Assembly: GCF_900094555.1 (NCBI RefSeq)
Contig: NZ_FMAC01000009.1
Coordinates: 1-64,000 of the forward strand
Source of the DNA: Martinezella hainanensis
GTDB lineage: Bacteria > Pseudomonadota > Alphaproteobacteria > Rhizobiales > Rhizobiaceae
Direction: 5' to 3'
Length of the DNA stretch: 64,000 nucleotides
Shown here: one piece after another, positions 51,615 through 59,502 of the stretch
Numbering within the stretch: position 1 is the first letter of the stretch
Layout of the letters: every line of letters starts with the position of its first letter
Made by a program: the position numbers and the translations under genes
The notes under the pieces: generated by a model
What the model saw: the letters and a program-made list of their open reading frames with translations, nothing else
Databases searched by the model: none
What the model was told of the DNA's origin: nothing

Positions 51615-52772
51615 ATGCGCGATCCGTATAAGGTGCTGGGCGTTAGGAAGGATGCGGGGGCGGACGAAATCAAGTCCGCCTGGCGCAGTCTGGCGAAGAC
51701 CGCCCATCCCGATCACAATCTGGGCGATCCAACCGCGTCGGAGCGGTTTGCCGAAATCGGCCGTGCCTACGAGACGTTGAAGGATCCGCAGAAGCGCAGC
51801 CGTTACGATCAGATCGCGCGCATGGCCGAGGCGAAGGGCCAAAGCCACGAGCAGACGATCATGCAGCAGCGGCAGGCGGCCCGCGAGGCCGCCGAGCGAG
51901 CCAAGGCCGCGCGCGCCAATGCCGAAAAGATCATGGAAGAGCTTGCCAGGGCCAATGCCCGCAAGGCGGCAGCCACCGCCGCATCCGGCCAGCAGGGCAA
52001 CGCCGCCGAATCCCCAGAGGATATGGTCGAGCGCATTTTCGGAGTGAAAACCGCCCAGGCGCAGCAGGCACAAGCCACGGCGGCCGCCGGCGCACCACAG
52101 GCGGAAAAACCGCAGGAGCAACCCAATACCGCGGCACCGGAAGAGCCGCAGGTGGAAGAAGAGCAGTTGGCGGCAGCCTCAGCCGGCTCACGTTCGGCCT
52201 TCGGCATTCTCGGTTCGCTGGTGCGACGCATCACGGGCGGCAATGCGCCCGAAAAGCCCCCGGAAAAAACCCCGGAGGTCGCCGCCGAAGCAACGGTGAC
52301 ACTCGACGACATGCTGAAGAGCCGCTGGATTACCGTTCCGCTGCCCGACAGCCGCGAAGCGCGCTTCCAGGCGACGACGGACATCTCCAATGGCCAGGTG
52401 CTTCACCTGAAGGGCCAGGGACTGAAGCTGCAGGGCATGCTGCGCGGCGATGTCGCCGTTACCGTTCATCTGTCGACCGACGGACGCTTCACGCTCAACG
52501 GCAGCGATGTCCGCACAATATTGCCCGTGACCATCGAGAATGCGGTCCTCGGCTGCGAGACCACGGTCGAAGGATTGAACGGGCCGGTCAGGATCACGGT
52601 GCCAGCCTGGTCCGGTTCGGATCAGGTCGTGCGCATTTCCGGTGAGGGTTTGCCCGACGGCAATGGCGCAAAAGGCGATCTCATCGTCGAATTGCGGCTG
52701 ATGCTGTGGGAAAAACCCGACGATAAGGTCACGGATCTCATGCGCAGCATGCGCGAAGGCCTTTTCCTGTGA
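51615..52772 (+). CDS. DnaJ-like co-chaperone (J domain plus DnaJ C-terminal domain)
   Basis: A 385-residue co-chaperone. The J domain occupies residues 3-67 with HPD at 31-33 (AKTAHPDHNLG). A long Ala/Gln/Glu-rich linker (about 75-195) replaces the G/F and zinc-finger modules of DnaJ. A DnaJ C-terminal substrate-binding domain follows (TVTLDDMLKSRWITVPLPDSREARFQATTDISNGQVLHLKGQGL). It stimulates the ATPase of DnaK. ATG 51615 (GGCGGGAAAG upstream) is preferred to 51600. It precedes fabI. Confidence 0.9.
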   Translation: MRDPYKVLGVRKDAGADEIKSAWRSLAKTAHPDHNLGDPTASERFAEIGRAYETLKDPQKRSRYDQIARMAEAKGQSHEQTIMQQRQAAREAAERAKAARANAEKIMEELARANARKAAATAASGQQGNAAESPEDMVERIFGVKTAQAQQAQATAAAGAPQAEKPQEQPNTAAPEEPQVEEEQLAAASAGSRSAFGILGSLVRRITGGNAPEKPPEKTPEVAAEATVTLDDMLKSRWITVPLPDSREARFQATTDISNGQVLHLKGQGLKLQGMLRGDVAVTVHLSTDGRFTLNGSDVRTILPVTIENAVLGCETTVEGLNGPVRITVPAWSGSDQVVRISGEGLPDGNGAKGDLIVELRLMLWEKPDDKVTDLMRSMREGLFL

Positions 52773-52894
52773 AATTTTGGTGACAACAGCACCCTTTGTT
52801 ACGATCCCTAACAGTTGATGATCTTTACGATGCTTGAACAGGGGAACGGCCTATGCCATAGGCAGGGTCATTCGAAAGTTCAAGGGAGCAGAAT

Positions 52895-53713
52895 ATGGCT
52901 CAATCCACTGGCCTCATGGCAGGCAAGCGCGGCGTCATCCTCGGCGTAGCAAACAACCGTTCGATAGCGTGGGGTATTGCCAAGGCCTGTTCGGATGCCG
53001 GAGCCGAAATCGCATTGACGTGGCAGGGCGATGCCCTGAAGAAGCGCGTCGAGCCGCTTGCTCAGGAACTCGGCGCCTTCATGGCAGGCCATTGTGACGT
53101 GACCGAACCGGCAACGATCGATGCCGTCATCGACACGCTGGAAGCGAAATGGGGCAAGATCGATTTCGTCGTGCACGCCATTGCGTTTTCCGACAAGGAC
53201 GAACTGACCGGCCGTTACCTCGATACCAGCCGCGACAACTTCACGAAGACGATGGACATCTCCGTCTATTCGTTCACGGCAGTTGCACAGCGCGCCGAGC
53301 GAATCATGAATGACGGCGGCTCGATGATCACCCTCACCTATTACGGTGCGGAAAAGGTCATGCCGCATTACAACGTCATGGGTGTCGCCAAGGCCGCTCT
53401 CGAAGCAAGCGTGCGCTATCTGGCAGTCGACCTCGGCAGCCGCGGCATCCGCGTCAACGCGATCTCGGCCGGCCCAATCAAGACGCTCGCAGCTTCCGGC
53501 ATAGGTGATTTCCGCTACATACTGAAGTGGAACGAGTACAATGCGCCGCTAAAGCGGACTGTCACGATCGACGAAGTCGGCAATTCCGCCCTCTATCTGC
53601 TGTCCGACCTGTCGACGGCCGTCACCGGCGAAATCCACCACGTCGATTCCGGCTATCACACGGTCGGCATGAAGGCCGTGGATGCGCCCGACATTTCCGT
53701 CGCGAAGGACTGA
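52895..53713 (+). CDS. fabI: Enoyl-[acyl-carrier-protein] reductase FabI
   Basis: A 272-residue SDR enzyme reducing enoyl-ACP in fatty acid synthesis. The NAD-binding region is GKRGVILGVANNRSIAWGIAKA, and the catalytic Tyr and Lys are in YNVMGVAKAALEASVRYLA (Y-x6-K). The FabI-specific SAGPIKTLAASGIGDFRYIL substrate loop is present. This is the NADH-dependent enzyme targeted by triclosan in other bacteria. AAGGGAGCAG precedes the ATG. The next gene starts 17 bases after its stop. Confidence 0.96.
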   Translation: MAQSTGLMAGKRGVILGVANNRSIAWGIAKACSDAGAEIALTWQGDALKKRVEPLAQELGAFMAGHCDVTEPATIDAVIDTLEAKWGKIDFVVHAIAFSDKDELTGRYLDTSRDNFTKTMDISVYSFTAVAQRAERIMNDGGSMITLTYYGAEKVMPHYNVMGVAKAALEASVRYLAVDLGSRGIRVNAISAGPIKTLAASGIGDFRYILKWNEYNAPLKRTVTIDEVGNSALYLLSDLSTAVTGEIHHVDSGYHTVGMKAVDAPDISVAKD

Positions 53714-53730
53714 CCAACAGGAATCTGACC

Positions 53731-54327
53731 GTGTCGCCCATACTCTATGTGATACGCCACGGTCAGACCGACTGGAATGCCGAGCGCCGCCTGCAAGGGC
53801 AGAAGGATATTGATCTGAACGCCATCGGCCGCGAGCAGGCCCGGCAGAACGGCATCGATCTCGCCGAAATCCTCGCCTTCGAAAACATAGCCTTCGATTT
53901 CGTCGCCAGCCCCTTGCGGCGCACGCGCGAAACCATGGAAATCGCGCGCGATGCCATGGGTCTGCCACCCAAGGATTATCGCACGGACGAAAGGCTCGTC
54001 GAGCTGTCGTTCGGCGCCTGGGAGGGCTTTACCCTCAAGGAATTGAAGGTGACGGCGCCCGACCGGCTTGCCGAGCGCAAGGCGAACAAATGGGACTTTA
54101 TCCCGCCTGGCGATGACGCCGAAAGCTACGAAATCCTGTCATGGCGGGTCGGCTCGTGGCTAGCATCGGTCGATCGTCCCACCGTCTGCGTCACACATGG
54201 CGGCGTCATCCGCACGCTATTTCGTCTGATCGGCGATGTTGAAAAGGAAGAGGCGGCTGAAATCCCGATCCATCAGGACCAGATCCTAAAGGTCGATCCA
54301 CAGATGAAGATCATCGGCTGGATGTAG
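53731..54327 (+). CDS. Histidine phosphatase superfamily (phosphoglycerate-mutase-like) protein
   Basis: A 198-residue protein with the catalytic RHG motif (LYVIRHGQTDWNAERRLQG) at the N-terminus and the second His in CVTHGGVIRTLF. The proton donor Glu is in VELSFGAWEGF. It is a phosphatase or mutase; a specific substrate is not determined. A GTG start at 53731 with AGGAA upstream gives the compact family N-terminus; the frame continues upstream into fabI without sense. It may be cotranscribed with fabI. Confidence 0.88.
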   Translation: MSPILYVIRHGQTDWNAERRLQGQKDIDLNAIGREQARQNGIDLAEILAFENIAFDFVASPLRRTRETMEIARDAMGLPPKDYRTDERLVELSFGAWEGFTLKELKVTAPDRLAERKANKWDFIPPGDDAESYEILSWRVGSWLASVDRPTVCVTHGGVIRTLFRLIGDVEKEEAAEIPIHQDQILKVDPQMKIIGWM

Positions 54328-54443
54328 ACGGTTCCCAACCGAGCGCGGATGGCTGCACGGTCTGACAGCTACGGAAGAAGAGCAATCAGCTTGAAAGCGG
54401 GAAATTCGCCCGAGACGGCCGGTTTGCCCGGCGGCACCACCAT

Positions 54444-54704
54444 TTACTGAACGATATCGAGATCGTTGACAACGCGCTTGCCGTCAACTTCCGTATAGAA
54501 GACCACGACCTTCACGCCAGCCTGCAGGCCACTGAAATCAAAATCCTCAGGCACCTGATAGCTCTTCCCATCATCCAGCGTGATATTGAAATTCTTGGTG
54601 TCGACCTTCTTGATGATGGCCTCGACATCCGCGCTTTCGGCAAAGCCCGCGACAGGAGCAAGCAGGCTTGCCGTGGCCAAAAGCGTCGCTACAAAGAAGC
54701 GCAT
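54444..54704 (-). CDS. DUF1344 family exported protein
   Basis: An 86-residue small protein with a signal peptide (RFFVATLLATASLLAPVAGFA) and a short beta-rich domain (ADVEAIIKKVDTKNFNITLDDGKSYQVPEDFDFSGLQAGVKVVVFYTEV). DUF1344 is restricted largely to Rhizobiales and has no assigned function. ATG 54704 has AAGGG at eight bases; the GTG at 54713 is a less likely start. Confidence 0.85.
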   Translation of the reverse strand: MRFFVATLLATASLLAPVAGFAESADVEAIIKKVDTKNFNITLDDGKSYQVPEDFDFSGLQAGVKVVVFYTEVDGKRVVNDLDIVQ

Positions 54705-55079
54705 CGTCGTCACCCTTCAGGTCAGTTTGCTTTTCATTTCTTATTGCGATGTAGAAAACACGTCGAATATGGCGGAAGTTGCCCCCAATAGTGGCTTCGC
54801 TCGCCCAATTGGTGAATGCATCGTCACAATCCACAGCGCGGATTAATCTTTGTTTACCATGATGATGAAGCGGCAGACGGAAGCCGCGTCAGCCGTTTCC
54901 ACGCAGCCGGAAAGAAAGATTTTATCTTGCCGGTATCCGGCACTGGAATCAAACAGGTAGAGCATGATGTCGCCCGAAAACCGCTTACACTTTTCGGCAT
55001 CATGCTCTATGAGTGAGCCGAAATTGCAAGAGACAAGACGCTGTCTGCCCGTCAGGCTGCACCAATCCGGTCGTTTTTC
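54705..55079. other. Intergenic region before aroC, containing a nested palindrome
   Basis: 375 bases. Holds the DUF1344 promoter on one side and the aroC promoter on the other. The only clear structure is the repeat at 54959-55008. A shorter hairpin is possible around GCCGGTATCCGGC at 54931-54943. No small gene is credible. Confidence 0.6.
54959..55008. repeat. Nested-palindrome intergenic repeat
   Basis: AGAGCATGATG (54959-54969) pairs with CATCATGCTCT (54998-55008); inside, CCGAAAA (54974-54980) pairs with TTTTCGG (54991-54997). The core CCGAAAACCGC resembles the RIME-like copies and the degenerate element at 37218. It lies between DUF1344 and aroC. Confidence 0.75.
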
Positions 55080-56177
55080 ATGTCGCACAATACATTCGGT
55101 CACCTTTTCCGCGTCACCACCTGGGGCGAAAGCCATGGCCCGGCGCTCGGCTGCGTCGTCGACGGCTGCCCTCCCGGCCTCCGCTTCAAGCTGGAGGACA
55201 TTCAGGCCTGGCTCGACAAGCGCAAGCCGGGGCAATCGCGCTTCGTGACGCAGCGGCGCGAGGACGATCTCGTCAAGGTTCTGTCGGGCGTGATGCTGGA
55301 CGAGGACGGCGAGACGATGATCTCGACGGGCACGCCGATCTCGATGCTGATCGAGAATACCGACCAGCGTTCGAAGGATTATGGCGAGATCGCGAGGCGC
55401 TATCGCCCCGGCCACGCCGACTACACCTATGACGTCAAATACGGCATTCGCGATTATCGCGGCGGCGGTCGCTCGTCGGCCCGCGAAACGGCCGCACGCG
55501 TTGCTGCCGGCGGCATCGCCCGCCTCGTCGTGCCCGGAGCGACCATCCGCGGCGCGCTGGTACAGATCGGCAAGCACAAGATCAACCGCGCCAACTGGGA
55601 TTGGGCTCAGGTGGATCAAAACCCCTTCTTCGCGCCCGATCCGGAGATCGTGCCGGTCTGGGAAGAGTATCTCGACGGCATCCGCAAGGCCGGTTCCTCG
55701 GTCGGCGCCGTGGTCGAAGTGGTGGCGGAAGGCGTGCCGGAAGGACTTGGCGCCCCGATCTACGGCAAGCTCGACCAGGATATTGCCTCGCTGCTGATGT
55801 CGATCAATGCCGTCAAGGGCGTCGAAATCGGTGAGGGCTTCGCCTCTGCCGAATTGACTGGCGAAGAAAATGCCGATGCGATGCGCATGGGCAATGACGG
55901 TAAGCGCATCTTCCTGTCCAATCATGCCGGCGGCATCCTGGGCGGCATTTCCACGGGCGAGCCGATCGTCGCGCGCTTCGCCATCAAGCCGACCTCGTCT
56001 ATCCTGACGGAACGCCAGTCGATCGATGCGGACGGCAACAATGTCGACGTGCGCACCAAGGGCCGCCACGATCCTTGCGTCGGCATTCGCGCCGTGCCGA
56101 TCGGCGAGGCGATGGTCGCCTGCGCCGTTGCCGATCATTATCTGAGGGATCGCGGCCAGACCGGCCAGCAGAGGTAG
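55080..56177 (+). CDS. aroC: Chorismate synthase
   Basis: A 365-residue FMN-dependent enzyme making chorismate, the branch point of aromatic amino acid synthesis. The three family signatures are visible: GESHGPALGCVVDGCPPGL near the start, RPGHADYTYDVKYGIRDYRGGGRSSARETAARVAAG, and RTKGRHDPCVGIRAVPIGEAM. Length matches. It is followed ten bases later by the ribB fusion gene and is probably cotranscribed. Confidence 0.97.
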   Translation: MSHNTFGHLFRVTTWGESHGPALGCVVDGCPPGLRFKLEDIQAWLDKRKPGQSRFVTQRREDDLVKVLSGVMLDEDGETMISTGTPISMLIENTDQRSKDYGEIARRYRPGHADYTYDVKYGIRDYRGGGRSSARETAARVAAGGIARLVVPGATIRGALVQIGKHKINRANWDWAQVDQNPFFAPDPEIVPVWEEYLDGIRKAGSSVGAVVEVVAEGVPEGLGAPIYGKLDQDIASLLMSINAVKGVEIGEGFASAELTGEENADAMRMGNDGKRIFLSNHAGGILGGISTGEPIVARFAIKPTSSILTERQSIDADGNNVDVRTKGRHDPCVGIRAVPIGEAMVACAVADHYLRDRGQTGQQR

Positions 56178-56187
56178 GAATTTCGAG

Positions 56188-57291
56188 ATGTCTTACGACC
56201 AGAAGCGCGTTGTCGATGCCATCCGGGCTTTCGAAGCCGGCGAGATCGTCGTCGTCATGGACGATAACGACCGCGAGAACGAAGGCGACCTGATCGTTGC
56301 CGCCGTTCATTGCACGCCTGAAAAGATGGCCTTCATCGTCCGGCACACCTCCGGCATCGTCTGCACGCCGATGCCGCGCGAGGAAGCCAAGCGGCTGAAC
56401 CTCAACGCCATGGTCGCGGAAAACGATTCTGCCCATACAACGGCCTTCACCGTCTCGGTCGATTTCAAGCATGGCACCACGACAGGCATTTCCGCCGACG
56501 ACCGGACCCTGACGGTTCGAAACCTCGCCAATCCGAATGTCGGCCCCACGGATTTCGTCCGCCCGGGCCATATCTTCCCGCTGGTTGCCCGCGAAGGCGG
56601 CGTGCTGATGCGTTCGGGCCATACGGAAGCCGCCGTCGACCTCTGCAAGCTTGCCGGCCTGCCGCCGATCGGCGTCATCAGCGAGCTGGTCAATGACGAC
56701 GGCACGGTGACGCGCGGCCAGCAGGTGGTGGAATTCGCCGAACAGAACGGCCTGAAGCTCGTTTCCGTCGCCGACCTCATCGCCTATCGCCAGCGCAAGG
56801 AAACCCTGATCGAGCTCGGTGCCAGCTTCGACATCGAGACGCCGTTCGGCAAGGCGCGGGCGCATACCTACTCGCTGCCCTGGGACCCGATGCAGCATCT
56901 CGCCGTGGTCTTCGGCGATATCCGCGATGGCGTCGATATCCCGGTGCGCCTGCATCCGGAAAACGTCGCCGAGGATTTGTTCGGCAAGCGTCGTCCGGTC
57001 GATTTCTACATGAAGAAGATCGCCGAGGAAGGCCGCGGCGTCATCGTCTATCTTCGCGAAGGCTCCGTTGGTGTCGGTCATTTCGACAATGGCCGCAAGG
57101 CGCGCCAGGCCGAGCGTGAAAGCCATGCCGAGGCACAGGCGCGAGACAGCGAATGGCTGGAAATCGGCCTCGGCGCGCAGATCCTGAAGGATCTCGGCGT
57201 CAGCTCGATCAAGCTGCTGACCAGCCGCGAACGGCACTATGTCGGCCTGGAAGGCTTCGGCATCAAGATCGCCACAACGGAAATCTGCTGA
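56188..57291 (+). CDS. ribB: DHBP synthase fused to a GTP-cyclohydrolase-II-like domain lacking zinc cysteines
   Basis: A 367-residue protein. Residues 1-205 are 3,4-dihydroxy-2-butanone-4-phosphate synthase, with MDDNDRENEGDLIVAA, TSGIVCTPM, HTTAFTVSVDFKHGTTTGISADDR and RSGHTEAAVDLCKLAG intact. Residues about 210-365 look like GTP cyclohydrolase II, but the zinc-binding cysteine cluster is absent (region MQHLAVVFGDIRDGVDIPVRLHPENVAEDLFG). This matches the RibBX-type arrangement described in rhizobia, where the second domain is not a normal cyclohydrolase. The DHBP activity should feed riboflavin synthesis. Confidence 0.92.
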   Translation: MSYDQKRVVDAIRAFEAGEIVVVMDDNDRENEGDLIVAAVHCTPEKMAFIVRHTSGIVCTPMPREEAKRLNLNAMVAENDSAHTTAFTVSVDFKHGTTTGISADDRTLTVRNLANPNVGPTDFVRPGHIFPLVAREGGVLMRSGHTEAAVDLCKLAGLPPIGVISELVNDDGTVTRGQQVVEFAEQNGLKLVSVADLIAYRQRKETLIELGASFDIETPFGKARAHTYSLPWDPMQHLAVVFGDIRDGVDIPVRLHPENVAEDLFGKRRPVDFYMKKIAEEGRGVIVYLREGSVGVGHFDNGRKARQAERESHAEAQARDSEWLEIGLGAQILKDLGVSSIKLLTSRERHYVGLEGFGIKIATTEIC

Positions 57292-57297
57292 TCTTTA

Positions 57298-57430
57298 CCC
57301 TCCCCTTGAGCGGGAGGGTCGGAGCATAGCTCCGGGATGGGGTGATTGCGGCAAATTCTGCAGCCAGCCAATTGTCACCCCCACCCGCGCGTGCCGCGCG
57401 ACCTCCCCCATCAAGGGGGAGGTGATTGAA
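57298..57430. repeat. GC-rich palindromic intergenic repeat, copy 2
   Basis: About 133 bases from CCCTCCCCTTGAGCGGGAGG to CCTCCCCCATCAAGGGGGAGG. The hairpin ends and the central CACCCCCACCCGCGCG segment match the reverse complement of the 20822 copy and the copy at 58233. It follows the ribB fusion and probably acts as a terminator. Confidence 0.85.
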
Positions 57431-57495
57431 GCCGCCATCCCTTGGCAACGTCAATTCCTTCGGCGATACACAACCTTGACGCATCAGCGGGAGTC

Positions 57496-58041
57496 TCAGC
57501 GCTGCAGCGCCGAAAACTCGCGATCCAGCAAGCCCATCATGATGTCATCGTGCCAGCTGCCGTTGACGTAGGCCGTCTCCCGCTCCCGTCCTTCAACGGT
57601 GAAGCCGCATTTCTCATAGGCGCGGATGGCGCGCTTGTTGTAAGCGAGCACGCGTATTCCAATCCGATGCAACCCTATCTCGCCAAAGGCATGGCTCAGC
57701 AGAAGAGTGATCGCTTCGGTGCCAAACCCCTTGCCGAGCAAGGCCGGATTATAGATCCCGATCGCCATCGTCGCGCGCCTGTCCTGGCGATTGACGTTGT
57801 CCAATCTGATTATGCCGGCAAAGGCACCGTTGATTTCGATGACCCAGGCGTGGGGGTGATCGGCAAGACCCTGAACCCATAGCGCCGCCCCCTCCCGGGT
57901 GATGGGCTTGATGTCCTCTTTGTTGACGCCATACATTTCCGCGATCTCGGCATTCGTGCCCAGGGCGAAGCGCGTATCGGCGTCATCGGCGCATGGCGGA
58001 CGGAGCCTGACATTCCGGCCCTCGAGAATTGGCAACGACAA
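57496..58041 (-). CDS. GNAT N-acetyltransferase
   Basis: A 181-residue acetyltransferase (RimJ-like): LEGRNVRLRPPCADDADTRFALGTN at the start, the acetyl-CoA loop GIYNPALLGKGFGTEAITLLLSHAF, and HRIGIRVLAYNKRAIRAYEKCGFTVEGRERE. The TTG start at 58041 is supported by GGGAGGATCTG just upstream. It lies between the ribB fusion and a decayed copy of the ribB 3' end, each followed by the palindromic repeat, so local duplication has reshaped this spot. Substrate unknown. Confidence 0.87.
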   Translation of the reverse strand: MSLPILEGRNVRLRPPCADDADTRFALGTNAEIAEMYGVNKEDIKPITREGAALWVQGLADHPHAWVIEINGAFAGIIRLDNVNRQDRRATMAIGIYNPALLGKGFGTEAITLLLSHAFGEIGLHRIGIRVLAYNKRAIRAYEKCGFTVEGRERETAYVNGSWHDDIMMGLLDREFSALQR

Positions 58042-58157
58042 CAGATCCTCCCTTTTGATAGGCGCCTCTGCCTATGCGACAGCCTAAGTTATGGCCTCGA
58101 CCAGAAGCACAGGTTTGTAACGCCGCGCTGGAACCGCAGAAAATGACTTTGCTATAA

Positions 58158-58232
58158 GTTACCAGCGGCAAGCAACGTCATCTCGGCCAGGAAGGTTTTG
58201 GTATCAAGATCGCCATGATGGCAATCTGCCGA
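58158..58232 (+). pseudogene. Remnant of a ribB-like 3' end
   Basis: Translates as VTSGKQRHLGQEGFGIKIAM and on to AICR, closely matching the final 24 residues of the ribB fusion (LTSRERHYVGLEGFGIKIAT, ending TEIC). The match continues as DNA into the palindromic repeat that follows both copies. No upstream coding part remains, so it is a gene fragment, not a functional gene. Confidence 0.75.
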
Positions 58233-58353
58233 TCCTCACCCTCCCCTTGAGCGGGGCGGAGCTAAGCTTCGGGTGGGGTGATGTCACCCTGCACTCAGGT
58301 TCACCCCCACCCGCCGCTACGCGGCGACCTCCCCCCTCAAGGGGGAGGTGACA
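58233..58353. repeat. GC-rich palindromic intergenic repeat, copy 3
   Basis: About 121 bases from CACCCTCCCCTTGAGCGGG to CCTCCCCCCTCAAGGGGGAGG. Same orientation as copy 2. Its right edge supplies the last codons (SPPP) and the TGA of the dipeptidase gene on the minus strand. Confidence 0.85.
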
Positions 58354-59416
58354 AAGCTCGTGATCGATCCAACCATGTGAGGCCGAATACGCGAAGCCAA
58401 TTTTCATAGGCGAATTTTCGCAGAGTAGATTCGTCGAATCCGCTCTTGCACACTGCATCGACGAGACGCGGCAAGCCGCTTGCGTCCCTGATTTCGCGGG
58501 GTATAACGGCGCCATCGAAATCCGATCCGAGCGCGACCCCATCCGCTCCAACGCGGGCGACGAGGTAATCGATTTGACGAACGACGGCATCGAGTGGGGT
58601 ATCTTCTTCAAGATTGGCATCGGCGCGAATGTCGTTGACGGCCAAATTCAGCCCAACGACGCCGCCGGTGTCACGGATGGCGTCCAATTGCCGATCGGTC
58701 AGGTTTCGGCTCGACGGACATATGGCATGGGCGCAGGCATGTGTGGCCACGAGCGGAGCGGTGCTCAACGCCGCGACGTCCCAAAATCCACGCTCGTTCA
58801 GATGGGAAACATCAATCATGATGCCGAGTTCATTGCATCTTCTGACCAGGCTCTTGCCCAAATCCGTCAGCCCAGGCCCCGTATCGGGCGATCTCGGATA
58901 GGCGAACGGAACGCCATAGCCAAAGATATTCGGGCGGCTCCACACGATCCCTAGGGATCGAAGGCCGGCATCGCGGAGGCTGTCCAGATAGCCGAGATCG
59001 GGGCCGATAGCGTCGGCGCCTTCCATATGGAGCACGATGGCAAAGGCGCCGTCATATCCGGCCGCCTCGATCTCGTCGACGCTCGTTGCGAGACGTATTT
59101 TGTCGCCCGAGCGCCCGATCAGCTTCCTTATGGCCGAAAGCTGCCTATCGATCTGCAGCCGTGCATGGTCCGGATGCACCGCCTCGGCATAGCGAACCTC
59201 ATACCCGTCATGGGTGATCGTCAGATCGTCCACCGGTTCGCGTTCCGGCGAGGCAAACATAGCAAACAATCCGCCGGCCAGACCTCCCTCAAGCGCTCGC
59301 GGGAGATCGAGATGCCCTGCCTCCGATCGAGCCAGAAAATCGCGACCCTCAGGCCTATAATCCAGCATGAACTGGACCGCATCATTATGCCCATCGAAAA
59401 TCCGAACATCAGCCAT
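58337..59416 (-). CDS. Membrane dipeptidase (M19, renal dipeptidase-like)
   Basis: A 359-residue M19 amidohydrolase-fold peptidase. The first zinc ligands are in DGHNDAVQFML (HxD), the bridging Glu in HMEGADAIGPDL, further His in DVSHLNERGFWD and THACAHAICPSSRNLTD, and the Asp in GSDFDGAVIPRE. It hydrolyses dipeptides, sometimes including D-residues. No signal peptide is evident. ATG 59416 replaces a TTG at 59446. The extreme C-terminus (SPPP) and stop codon fall inside the adjacent palindromic repeat, so the tail is an element-derived extension. Confidence 0.92.
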   Translation of the reverse strand: MADVRIFDGHNDAVQFMLDYRPEGRDFLARSEAGHLDLPRALEGGLAGGLFAMFASPEREPVDDLTITHDGYEVRYAEAVHPDHARLQIDRQLSAIRKLIGRSGDKIRLATSVDEIEAAGYDGAFAIVLHMEGADAIGPDLGYLDSLRDAGLRSLGIVWSRPNIFGYGVPFAYPRSPDTGPGLTDLGKSLVRRCNELGIMIDVSHLNERGFWDVAALSTAPLVATHACAHAICPSSRNLTDRQLDAIRDTGGVVGLNLAVNDIRADANLEEDTPLDAVVRQIDYLVARVGADGVALGSDFDGAVIPREIRDASGLPRLVDAVCKSGFDESTLRKFAYENWLRVFGLTWLDRSRALSPPP

Positions 59417-59502
59417 GCGACCGTAGTCCCTAAAGGTCAGAGGCAATTTCGCTTACGCCACAACGCAATCCGCTGCCGATTTCCCGAAAAGGGAAAAATC
59501 GA

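Noticed and set aside
54843..56138. A 431-codon minus-strand frame opposite aroC
   Set aside because: Shadow of aroC; the plus strand carries all chorismate synthase signatures.
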